Source of the DNA: Aureococcus anophagefferens
Lineage: Eukaryota > Sar > Pelagophyceae > Pelagomonadales > Pelagomonadaceae
Direction: 5' to 3'
NCBI RefSeq assembly: GCF_000186865.1
Contig: NW_008705578.1
Span: 1-30,260, forward strand
Length of the DNA stretch: 30,260 bases
Shown here: piece by piece, positions 1-8,090 of the stretch
Numbering within the stretch: position 1 is the first letter of the stretch
Layout of the letters: the number at the start of each line of letters is the position of its first letter
Notes under the pieces: model-generated
Databases searched by the model: none
What the model was told of the DNA's origin: nothing
Seen by the model: only the letters and a program-made list of their open reading frames with translations
Program-made: the position numbers and the translations under genes

Positions 1-545
1 CGCCGGTCGAGGGGCTCCCGTCGGATTGCCAGGCACGGCCGTCGGCGCCGGCGTCGGCGCCGGCTGCGGAGCCGCCGTCGGATTGCCAGGCACAGCCGTC
101 GGCGCAGGCGTCGGGGCGGGCCGCGGCGAGGCCGACGGCTCGCCCGGAGCGGCGATCGGCGCCGGCGTCGGCGCCGGTCGAGGGGCTCCCGTCGGATTGC
201 CAGGCACGGCCGTCGGCGCCGGCGTCGGCGCCGGCTGCGGAGCCGCCGTCGGATTGCCAGGCACAGCCGTCGGCGCAGGCGTCGGGGCGGGCCGCGGCGA
301 GGCCGACGGCTCGCCCGGAGCGGCGATCGGCGCCGGCGTCGGCGCCGGTCGAGGGGCTCCCGTCGGATTGCCAGGCACGGCCGTCGGCGCCGGCGTCGGC
401 GCCGGCTGCGGAGCCGCCGTCGGATTGCCAGGCACAGCCGTCGGCGCAGGCGTCGGGGCGGGCCGCGGCGAGGCCGACGGCTCGCCCGGAGCGGCGATCG
501 GCGCCGGCGTCGGCGCCGGTCGAGGGGCTCCCGTCGGATTGCCAG
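1..545 (-). repeat. 171-bp perfect tandem repeat coding a 57-residue Pro/Thr/Ala linker unit
   Basis: Copies begin at 1, 172, 343 and 514. The first three appear base-for-base identical and the fourth is cut off after about 30 bases by the fibronectin-III-side linker. In the protease frame each unit is three sub-units of the type PTPAPTAVPGNPTAAPRP, likely an extended, possibly O-glycosylated stalk. The array runs to the left edge, so the total copy number is unknown. A shorter, more diverged stretch of the same sub-unit lies at about 1125-1330. Confidence 0.93.
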
Positions 546-3500
546 GCACGGCCGTCGGCGCCGGCGACGGCGCCGGGCTCACGGACGGCGCGGCCGTCGT
601 CGGCGCGGCCGTCGTCGGCGCGGCCGTTGGCAGCTCCGTCGGCGCCGCCGACGGCTCACGGAAGCAGCGGTTGAGCGCCACCGAGTCCGGCACCGCCGGC
701 GCCGACTCCCCCGCGTCGTTCAGGGCGGAGACGGTCACGTGGACCATCACGAAGCAGGGAATGCGGTCGCCGAGCGTGAAGCTGAAGGATACCCATTGCC
801 CCCGCTCCCAGAGCGAGCGTCCGACGACGTCGCCGAGCTTGCGGCGGCGGAGCGACGACGCCTCGACGGTGACGAGGGCCGTCATCGTCGCGTTCGTCTC
901 GTTGGTCTCCGCTTCGTAGATCGTGTAGTGCGTGGGGATGCCCCCCTCGCCGGAATCGACCCAGGTCAACGCGGAGCTGTTGGAATCGAGCGTGACGTTC
1001 CCGGGAGACCCCGGCGGCTCGAGCGCCGTCGGCGGCGCCGACGGCGCGAACGTCAGCGTCGGCGCCGCCGTGGTGGGGGGGTACGGCGTCGGCGCGGGGA
1101 CGGGGACCTCCGTCGGATTCGACGTCGTCGGCGCCGGCGTCGGTGCCGGCCGCGGAGCCGCCGTCGGATTGCCCGGAGCGGCGATCGGTGCCGGCGTTGG
1201 CGCCGGTCGAGGCGCCGCCGTCGGATTGCCATGGACAGCCGTCGGCGCCGGCGTCGGCGCCGGCCGCGGCGCCGCCGTCGGATTGCCCGGAGCGGCGATC
1301 GGCGCGGCGCTTGGCGCGGCCGTCGACGGCGCGAGGCTCGGCGCGTCCGTCAGCGCCGCCGCGGGCGGAGACGTCGGGATGCCCGGGAGCGCCGTCGGGG
1401 CGTAGGTCGGCCTCGACGTGGACGGCACCACCGTCGAGGGTGTCGCCGTGGACGGCGCCTGCGACGGCGCCTCCGTCGGCGCCTCCGTCGGCCGCGGCGT
1501 CGGGCAGCCACTCAGCGAGCTCTTTCCGGCAAAGAGGAAGAGGCGGCCGCCGCCCGCGGCGCCGACGCTGTCGCAGTCGTCGTCGTTGCAGACCGCCGCG
1601 AAGGTGACGTTGAAGCCGGACCGCGGCGCGCTGTCGAAGAGGAGCATGACCGCGCGGTTCGACTGATCGACCGGGAAGTGCTCCGGGTACACATCGCAGG
1701 AGCTGAAGCCCTTGTCGGCGCACGCGGCGCAGTCGATGACTGTCAAGGCCATGGGGTCCTCGCCGTCGCCCGCCGTCGGGTTGTCGCAGAGGAAGCCCGG
1801 CTTCAGCGCTTCGAAGCGCGTCGACGTCTTGCCCGGTTCGCCCAGGCAGCCTGTCGCCGCCGCCGTCGCCGCGAGGTCGCCCGACGCCACGCCCGGGGCC
1901 ACGAAGCGGTCGAAGCCGTCGTCATCAATACACATCTCCTCGCCGCGGTCCCAGCTGCCCTGGGACGCGCCCCCATGGTGCTTGTCGAGGTCGAAGATCG
2001 TAAAATAGAAGTCTCGGAGCTGGATCGCCGCGCCGGTCTCGGAGTCGCGGAACGAAAAGGCGAGCGTCGCCTCGGACCCTAGGGCGACGTTGACGACGCC
2101 GTAGGCGCCGTCCTTGCCGTTCTTCGACGGGTCCGACGCGTCGTAGAAACCGCCGACGACGGACGTGGCGACGTCGAAGCTCCGGCCGTTCGAGACGCCC
2201 GCGCTGGCGTAGACGACCTCCTCGGCGGCTCCCAGGTCGGGCCCGAACCCGCCGAGGTTGCTCGACGCGACGTCGCTCGCGAGGAAGTTGAAGTCGACGC
2301 CGCCGTCTTCCAGGCAGTCCGGCGGCCAGTAGATCGTGGGCGCGGCCGTCGGCGCGGCCGTCGTCGGAGTCGCGCTGGGGCAGCTGGACGGCGCCGCCGA
2401 CGGCGGAACGGACACGCTGGGCGCGACCGTGGGCGCGCGGTCGAACGTTCCGTCGACGATGCAGAACGAGTAGCGCGTCCGCCCGTCGAGAGCGACGACG
2501 ATTGCGTCCCCGTCCGCCGTGGACACTTCGAAGCTGCGGGTGGCGTCCGCGGCGTCGTACTCGTAGTTCCAGTCCCAGCAGCTGCTCGTGTCAGGCACGC
2601 AAGCGTACTCGACGTCGGCTCGCGCGCCGCTCTCCGTCCCGAGGATCGTCGTGCCGTCCCCGTCGAGCGTGAAGGTCTCGGTGACACCGTCCCAGCTCGC
2701 GCCGTCCGGGAAGAAGCGCCGGCGTAGGAGAATCGGGTCCGAGTCAGGACATTCGGGCGACGGTGAGAGCGTTGGAATCGAGGATGGCATGCGCGACGGC
2801 GTGGCGCTCGGCGAGGAGCTCGGAAGCGAGGACGGCGCCGCGCTCGGCGAGGGGGATGGCGCAGCGGACGGCGTCGAGCTCGGGGACGAGGACGGCGTCG
2901 CGCTCGGAGGGGTCGACGGAGTCGCGCTGGGGCAGCTGGACGGCGCCGCCGACGGCCGGCGCGTCGTCGGCACGAGCGTCGTCGGCGCGTAGGTCGAGGG
3001 CGCGAGAGTCGGCGAGCTCGTGCAGCCGCAGGCGTGGCGGCAGGCGTCGTGGGCCGTGAAGCCGTCCTCGCCGGCGACGTCGCAGCGCTGGGGCCACTCT
3101 GAGACCCAGTCGCAGTCCTTCGAGGGCTCGCCCCGCTTGTGCCAGTTCCGGTTGTCGACGCAGCCGGGCTCGTAGGACGGCCGCGCCGTCGTCGGAGCCG
3201 CGGTCGGGACCGTGTGGAGCTCGCCGTCCTCCAAACAATACGAGAACGTTTCCTCGTCTTCGCCGCCGCGGAAGGAAAAATGGTGGTTCGACGTGAGCCC
3301 CCGGTACTCGAAGGATAGGTCGCCGGACGTCGACGGGTCGCCGAAGGTGAACACGACGTCGAAGCAGTGGTCCTCGGCGGGCACGCACTTGTAGGCGCGG
3401 TCCGCGTGTGGCGGAGCGGCGCTGTCGACGACGACGCCTTCCGACGCGGCCTCCCAGGACACGTTGCCCCAGCGGGCCCCGTCGGGGTAGAGGCGCATGG

Positions 3501-6225
3501 AGAAGAGGAGCGCGCCATCATTGCCGCCGCAGAACAAGGACGGCGCGGCGCTCGGGGAGGACGTCGTCGGGGACGCGGTCGGCTCCGGGGACGGCGCGGC
3601 GCTCGGGGAGGACGTCGTCGGGGACGCGGTCGGCTCCGGGAGGTCCTCCGGGGTACAGGAAAAGCACGTCGCGTCGCAGCCGACGCGCGCGGATATGCCG
3701 GCGTCGTCCTCCTTGGAGTCGCAGCGGCCGAGATTTTCGCCGACCCAGGCGCAGCCCTTGTTCGGCGACCCGCTCTTGTGCCAACTGGTGGAATCGGCGA
3801 CGCAGCCGTGCGGGGTCGGCGCCGTCGTCGGGTCGGGGAGCGCCGCGCCGGCGTCGTCGCTGGGCGTGCAGGCGTAGCACGTGGCGTCGCAGCCGACGCG
3901 CGCGGAGACGCCCGCGGCGTCCTCCTTGGAGTCGCAGCGGCTCAGGTCGCCCGCGACCCAGTCGCAGTCCTTGCCGGGGGACCCGCTCTTGTACCAACTG
4001 GCGGAATCGGCGACGCACTCGTGGGGTGCTGCCGTGATGGTCGGCGCGGGCGACGGCTGGTTGAGGGCGCAGTAGGCCTCGACGTCGTCGTCGGAGACGT
4101 AGTCGATGTAGTGGAGCAAGCCCGAGGTGAAGCACGGCTCGGACGTCGTCACGTAGTACTGCCCCCCCGCGGAGATGTAGTGGAGGTAGTAGTTCTGCGA
4201 GTTGGCGTAGGAGCAGCGCTCCGTGCAGCAGTAGAGGTCGCCCGTGACGTCGCGGATCTTCTCGAAGCGCTCGTAGCCGTCGATATCCATGAAGTCGCAG
4301 CAGTACTTGGCCTTGCCGCATTTGTTTTTCTCTTTCGTGGGCGTCTGGGACGGTGCGGCGGTCGTCGGCGCCATGGAGAAGCTCGGCCGGGGCGTGGAAG
4401 ACGCGTAGAGGGAGACTTCCAGATAATTTCCGACGACTTCAAAGTACGCGGACATGGGTTGCGACGCCGCTTCGACGCCCACGTCCAGCATGATGCTCTC
4501 GCCGTCCTTCAGGAGCACGTCGTACAAGGAGGCGGTGTCCGGGTGGCCGTCGACGACGAGCGTGTTGCCGTACTTGCCCGTCATGCCGGAGGCGTAGCTG
4601 AAGGAGCTCCAGGTCAGCAGCGCGCCCGCGTGCGCGGACCGGAACTCGACGAAGAGGTGGAAGTCCTCCGTCGCCGTGCCCACCATGAGCGCCACGGGGT
4701 AGCCCGGTTCCAAAAATCCCGCGTCCGTCGCCTGGATCGTGTACGCGCAGGGGCTGCAGAGCGGGGACTCGTCGTCGTCGTACGGCTCCACGGTTTCGAC
4801 GTACTTCGTTAACAACCAATCGAACACGGCCTTGCCCTCCACCGTGAAGTGGTTGGACAGATCGTCGGCGCTGATGGTGCCCGCGCCCATGGGCGAAAAC
4901 ATATTGCCGTACTCGACCCAGTCGTCGTCGTCGTCGTACCACGCGTTGACGCCGCCGACGTCGTCGACGTCGTTGCCGACGTAGGACGCGTGGCTCGCGC
5001 CGAAGTTGTGGCCCGTCTCGTGGACGAAGCTCGAGTCGTAGTTCGTCGCGGCGAGGTTGATGAACGCGCCGGGCTGGGCGACGTAACCCGAGCCCCTGGC
5101 CACTTTCGTCGGGCAGTAGGGGGCGACGACGACGTTGAAGTCGTAGGCCTCGCGGTCGTAGCCCTCCGCGAGGGACGCGTGGGCCGCCAGGACGTCGAAG
5201 GCCGCGGGGTCGCCGTCGTAGCCGCCACTGTGCCAGTCGAGCATGTCGTGGTCGTCGCAGGTGTCTTGGTCGTAGTCGACCTCGAGGATCGGCGTGATCG
5301 TCACGTCGACGGTGAAGTTGCCCCAGCTGTTCACGGTCCAAAACGCCTGGGCGACGTCGACGACCTCCTCGAGGTAGGAGATCACGTCGCCGCCGTGGTC
5401 GCTCGCGATGAGCGCGTAGTCGTAGGCCGTCGCGCAGTCGTCGCTCGACGGGCAGATGACGGACACGAGCATCGTCTTCGCGCCGACGATCTTCTTCGAG
5501 TACTTGTCGGCGACGCGGGCGACGGCGCGGGGCCGCCCGGCGGCGAGGCGCGCGAGCGAGCCGCTCTCCGGGAGGGCCTCCGCGGCGGCCTCCGCGGCGG
5601 CGACGGAGGGGAAGGGCACGTCGCGCTCGCCGCCGCCGGAGCAGAGCGCGCGGCGGCCGCGCTCCCGGCAGCGCGCGGTGCCGCCGGCGGTGACGAAGAC
5701 GCCGTCGACGACGGCGCCGACGGCGGGGCGGCCCCGCGCGGGGCCCTCGACGCCCGGGCCCGCGTAGGGGAGGATCGACGACGAGCCGTCCGCTTCGAGG
5801 AGCCGCGCGGTCGTCTCGGTCCGCGACCGCGACCGCGCGTCCTCGCGCCGCCGCGGCGTCTTGACCTCGACGATGAAGTCCGCGGCGCCGACGAAGCCGC
5901 GGTCCGCCGCGCAGCTCGCGGGGAGGTCGGGCTCCGCGCCGCGGAGGCCGTCGAGCGCGAACGACGCGTCGACGGCGGCGGCGTAGTCGCCCGCGGCGAC
6001 GAGGGACCGGAGCGCGCGCAGGCGCGCGTCGCAGGTCTCCTCCGTCGCGTTGCGCAGGACCGCGTCGTGGGTCCGCTGCGCCGCCTCGGGCAGGCGCCGC
6101 GCGACGACGCTCGACCGGCGCCGCTCAGCGAGGCGGCGGCGCAGCGCCGCGGCGGCGTGCGCTGGCCGCGGCGGCGCGGCGGCCGCCGCCGCGCATAGGA
6201 GGGTTAGAGCGACGATGAAGCGCAT
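1..6225 (-). CDS. Giant secreted gametolysin-like (M11-type) zinc metalloprotease, partial
   Basis: One uninterrupted frame runs from an ATG at 6225 to the left window edge (at least 2075 residues, no stop), so the 3' end lies outside. The N-terminus (MRFIVALTLLCAAAAAAPP) is a signal peptide. The zincin motif HETGHNFGASH lies at residues 402-412 (5022-4990), followed by a Met-turn-like YGNMFSPMG near 4900. This HExxHxxGxxH plus the GHNFG signature is typical of M11 peptidases (gametolysin/autolysin, cell-wall lysis in algae). Downstream come a Cys-rich segment (about 4080-4320), three six-Cys ShK-like modules (4020-3868, 3807-3655, 3165-3022), two copies of a roughly 110-residue domain with an F/Y-PDGAxW motif (about 3540-3190 and 2755-2420), a beta-rich domain containing FDLDK (about 2330-1505), a fibronectin-III domain (about 1020-660) and Thr/Pro/Ala linkers. 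It is probably extracellular or wall-associated. Family and zinc site are firm; the substrate is unknown. Confidence 0.88.
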   Translation of the reverse strand, partial: MRFIVALTLLCAAAAAAPPRPAHAAAALRRRLAERRRSSVVARRLPEAAQRTHDAVLRNATEETCDARLRALRSLVAAGDYAAAVDASFALDGLRGAEPDLPASCAADRGFVGAADFIVEVKTPRRREDARSRSRTETTARLLEADGSSSILPYAGPGVEGPARGRPAVGAVVDGVFVTAGGTARCRERGRRALCSGGGERDVPFPSVAAAEAAAEALPESGSLARLAAGRPRAVARVADKYSKKIVGAKTMLVSVICPSSDDCATAYDYALIASDHGGDVISYLEEVVDVAQAFWTVNSWGNFTVDVTITPILEVDYDQDTCDDHDMLDWHSGGYDGDPAAFDVLAAHASLAEGYDREAYDFNVVVAPYCPTKVARGSGYVAQPGAFINLAATNYDSSFVHETGHNFGASHASYVGNDVDDVGGVNAWYDDDDDWVEYGNMFSPMGAGTISADDLSNHFTVEGKAVFDWLLTKYVETVEPYDDDESPLCSPCAYTIQATDAGFLEPGYPVALMVGTATEDFHLFVEFRSAHAGALLTWSSFSYASGMTGKYGNTLVVDGHPDTASLYDVLLKDGESIMLDVGVEAASQPMSAYFEVVGNYLEVSLYASSTPRPSFSMAPTTAAPSQTPTKEKNKCGKAKYCCDFMDIDGYERFEKIRDVTGDLYCCTERCSYANSQNYYLHYISAGGQYYVTTSEPCFTSGLLHYIDYVSDDDVEAYCALNQPSPAPTITAAPHECVADSASWYKSGSPGKDCDWVAGDLSRCDSKEDAAGVSARVGCDATCYACTPSDDAGAALPDPTTAPTPHGCVADSTSWHKSGSPNKGCAWVGENLGRCDSKEDDAGISARVGCDATCFSCTPEDLPEPTASPTTSSPSAAPSPEPTASPTTSSPSAAPSLFCGGNDGALLFSMRLYPDGARWGNVSWEAASEGVVVDSAAPPHADRAYKCVPAEDHCFDVVFTFGDPSTSGDLSFEYRGLTSNHHFSFRGGEDEETFSYCLEDGELHTVPTAAPTTARPSYEPGCVDNRNWHKRGEPSKDCDWVSEWPQRCDVAGEDGFTAHDACRHACGCTSSPTLAPSTYAPTTLVPTTRRPSAAPSSCPSATPSTPPSATPSSSPSSTPSAAPSPSPSAAPSSLPSSSPSATPSRMPSSIPTLSPSPECPDSDPILLRRRFFPDGASWDGVTETFTLDGDGTTILGTESGARADVEYACVPDTSSCWDWNYEYDAADATRSFEVSTADGDAIVVALDGRTRYSFCIVDGTFDRAPTVAPSVSVPPSAAPSSCPSATPTTAAPTAAPTIYWPPDCLEDGGVDFNFLASDVASSNLGGFGPDLGAAEEVVYASAGVSNGRSFDVATSVVGGFYDASDPSKNGKDGAYGVVNVALGSEATLAFSFRDSETGAAIQLRDFYFTIFDLDKHHGGASQGSWDRGEEMCIDDDGFDRFVAPGVASGDLAATAAATGCLGEPGKTSTRFEALKPGFLCDNPTAGDGEDPMALTVIDCAACADKGFSSCDVYPEHFPVDQSNRAVMLLFDSAPRSGFNVTFAAVCNDDDCDSVGAAGGGRLFLFAGKSSLSGCPTPRPTEAPTEAPSQAPSTATPSTVVPSTSRPTYAPTALPGIPTSPPAAALTDAPSLAPSTAAPSAAPIAAPGNPTAAPRPAPTPAPTAVHGNPTAAPRPAPTPAPIAAPGNPTAAPRPAPTPAPTTSNPTEVPVPAPTPYPPTTAAPTLTFAPSAPPTALEPPGSPGNVTLDSNSSALTWVDSGEGGIPTHYTIYEAETNETNATMTALVTVEASSLRRRKLGDVVGRSLWERGQWVSFSFTLGDRIPCFVMVHVTVSALNDAGESAPAVPDSVALNRCFREPSAAPTELPTAAPTTAAPTTAAPSVSPAPSPAPTAVPGNPTGAPRPAPTPAPIAAPGEPSASPRPAPTPAPTAVPGNPTAAPQPAPTPAPTAVPGNPTGAPRPAPTPAPIAAPGEPSASPRPAPTPAPTAVPGNPTAAPQPAPTPAPTAVPGNPTGAPRPAPTPAPIAAPGEPSASPRPAPTPAPTAVPGNPTAAPQPAPTPAPTAVPGNPTGAPRPA
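660..1020 (-). other. Fibronectin type III domain in the protease
   Basis: Residues about 1736-1855 read PPGSPGNVTLDSNSSALTW, then GGIPTHYTIYEAE, then VTVSALNDAGESAPA. This is the usual FnIII series: Pro-rich start, the first-strand Trp, the central Y-x-I/V-Y strand and the A-x-N-x-x-G-x-S end. It sits between two Thr/Pro/Ala linkers and probably acts as a spacer or binding domain. Confidence 0.85.
3022..4020 (-). other. Three six-cysteine ShK-like modules in the protease
   Basis: Three segments share the order C-x-W-(H/Y)K-x-G-x-P-x-K-x-C-x-W-V and end C-x-x-x-C-x-x-C or C-x-x-x-C-x-C: residues about 736-786, 807-857 and 1021-1068. The first two are close duplicates (both contain RCDSKED and ARVGCDATC); the third is more diverged. 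Such modules are common in secreted stramenopile proteins and are usually thought to mediate binding. The ShK-like label is by cysteine pattern only. Confidence 0.6.
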
Positions 6226-6475
6226 GGGTGACACGCGTCCGTGACACCGGTGAGCTGCCCCATCGTCATGGAAGAGCTCACCTTTGATCGCCCCATCGTC
6301 AGCTTAATGATAATCGAGGACGATTCGAGGTGCCAAAGTTTCCGATAGTGATTAATATTGAAGGGCAAGTAGAAGTTGTTTGAGATCGAGCTGCCCCTCT
6401 CCGCGGCGTCTGGGAGCTCCCCGAGCCTCGTCCCTGCGCCCCTCTCCAGCCCCCTCTGCCAGCGAGTGCACCACC
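6226..6475. promoter_or_regulatory. Divergent intergenic region with a 12-bp direct repeat
   Basis: This 250-bp stretch separates the start codons of two divergently transcribed genes, the M11 protease (minus) and the TPR protein (plus), so it should hold both promoters. It is clearly richer in A/T than the flanking coding DNA around 6300-6385. The 12-mer GCCCCATCGTCA occurs twice, at 6257-6268 and 6290-6301, 33 bp apart. A role as a protein-binding site is inference. No convincing TATA box was identified. Confidence 0.4.
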
Positions 6476-7783
6476 ATGTCGGACCCTTGGGTGGAGCAGA
6501 TCAACCTGGCGCAGGCGAAGCGCGACGAGGGCGACCTCCCCGCCGCTAAGGCGCTGTACGAGAAAGTGCTTGTGGGCTGCAAGAAGCAGTACGGGACGGA
6601 CCATCCGAACGTGGCGCTGGTGCAGAACAAGCTGGCGTGTCTGCTCTACAGTCAGCGCGACCTCGCCGCCGCGGAGCCGCTGTTCCGACGGGCGCTCGCG
6701 ATCGGCGAGAAGCAGCACGGGCTGCGCGTCGCGTTAGATATCGAGAACCTGGCGGCGGTGCTCTGGGCCCGAGGCGAGCACGCCGAGGCGGAGCTGCTCT
6801 TCCAGCGGGCGATCGCGATCCACAAGGACCCCGAGTACGTCGCGCGCCTGGAGAAGCAGTTGGCCACGGTCCGCAGCCGCATCGCGAAGATTTTGGAACG
6901 CGGGGGCGAGAAGAGCCTGAAATTTGCGAAGTCGCTACACGAGCTGGCTTTTGACAAGTACAAGGAGTACGACTTCGCCGCCGCGGAGCCGCTGTGCCGG
7001 CGGTCGCTCGAGATCCGCGAGAAGCAGCTCGGGCCGGACCACGCGGACGTCGCGGAGTCGCTGAGCTTACTGGCCTTTCTGCTCGAGGCGAAGTTCGACT
7101 GGGCCGCCGTGGAGCCGCTAGTCCGAAAGGCGCTCACCATCGAAAAGAACCTTCGCGGCTCCTTAGACCACCCGAAGGGCGCGACGTTGCTGGCCCAACT
7201 GGCGCACGTGCTCAGCTGTTTAGACAAATGGGCTGACTCGGAGCAGGTGCTCCTGCGCGCGATCGCGATCTTCAAAAAGTTTGGCTCCGTTCCCGCGAGA
7301 GCGGAGGGATTGTTGCGCTTCGTCCAGAAGAAGCTACAGCTGCAGGAGCGCCCCGCCGTCGCCGCCGCCGCGCCGCCGCCGGCGAAGCGGCAGAAGCGGA
7401 GCGAGGAGGACGACGGCGCCGCGGACCGCGGCGAGGACGACTGCGTCAGCACGGGCTCCCAGTCCCAGGAGGAGCGCGACGCGGAGCTCAAGCGCAACGC
7501 GATCGCCGTCGATGAATCGGACGCCGAGGAGGGCGCGCGGCCGACGCGCGCGAGCGCGCTCGAGGACCAGCTCAAGGAGCTGCGCGTCAAGGGCGTCGAA
7601 TTCGACATCGCCGCGGCTTTGTACTGGTGCAAGAAGAACGGCGCGGACGAGCTCTCCGAGATCGTCGAGGCGGACATGGTCGATGACTTCGTCGCGAGCC
7701 TCTCGCTCACCGGGAAGCCGCTCCTGCCCGTCAAGGCCGGGCTCTTGAAGAAGCGGCTCCGCGCCGTCGTCGCCGGCGGCTGA
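6476..7783 (+). CDS. Kinesin-light-chain-like TPR protein with a C-terminal helical domain
   Basis: A single-exon protein of 435 residues. The ATG at 6476 sits in a strong eukaryotic start context (CACCATGTCG); the frame upstream has only non-ATG starts. At least five or six TPR units of the kinesin-light-chain/NPHP3 kind fill residues about 5-270 (for example LACLLYSQRDLAAAEPLFRR and LEIREKQLGPDHADVAESL). A basic stretch (AKRQKRSEEDD, about residue 302) may be a nuclear signal. Residues about 322-354 contain DCVSTGSQSQEERDAEL followed by IAVDESDAEEG, a motif also found in the small gene at 24212-24781. Residues about 360-435 look like a compact all-helical domain, perhaps SAM-like. It is probably a scaffold; partners are unknown. 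Confidence 0.88.
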   Translation: MSDPWVEQINLAQAKRDEGDLPAAKALYEKVLVGCKKQYGTDHPNVALVQNKLACLLYSQRDLAAAEPLFRRALAIGEKQHGLRVALDIENLAAVLWARGEHAEAELLFQRAIAIHKDPEYVARLEKQLATVRSRIAKILERGGEKSLKFAKSLHELAFDKYKEYDFAAAEPLCRRSLEIREKQLGPDHADVAESLSLLAFLLEAKFDWAAVEPLVRKALTIEKNLRGSLDHPKGATLLAQLAHVLSCLDKWADSEQVLLRAIAIFKKFGSVPARAEGLLRFVQKKLQLQERPAVAAAAPPPAKRQKRSEEDDGAADRGEDDCVSTGSQSQEERDAELKRNAIAVDESDAEEGARPTRASALEDQLKELRVKGVEFDIAAALYWCKKNGADELSEIVEADMVDDFVASLSLTGKPLLPVKAGLLKKRLRAVVAGG

Positions 7784-8090
7784 TCGCGGCCGCGGACCGT
7801 AGAACTCGTGTGTAGCGACTCTCGGGCAGATACGCCGCTACCGCGCGGGGGGGGGATTGTCGGCGGGGGATCGCCACAGCTCTCGAGAAGATCTCACTTG
7901 CACTTGCGTAGTACACTCGTGCCACCCTCCAGCGGCAGCACCTACACACCGTACGCGGCAACGCCGCGGCGACCACCCCAGAGGAGAAACACAAGCAAAG
8001 GGGCGCGTAAATGTTTAGGCCCGAGAAAGGCGCGGGCAGGGGATGGGGGTGGGGGGTTGGTGGGGGGGATGATCGGGGGCCGCCGCCGAG
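7784..8090. other. Convergent intergenic region, no gene seen
   Basis: This lies between the stop of the plus-strand TPR gene (TGA 7781-7783) and the stop of the minus-strand SIN3 gene (8091). It should hold both 3' UTRs. It contains G-runs (7850-7867 and 8036-8078) that could form G-rich structures. I see no coding signal and no clear terminator element. Confidence 0.5.

Noticed and set aside
1..545. Regular repeats as a CRISPR-like array
   Set aside because: The units are contiguous, with no unique spacers, and are in frame with a coding sequence.
26..919. Long plus-strand Gly/Ala/Val-rich ORF with perfect repeats
   Set aside because: It is the antisense of the protease's Pro/Thr/Ala linker. 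The minus frame continues with FnIII, Cys modules and a zinc site, whereas this one ends without any domain.
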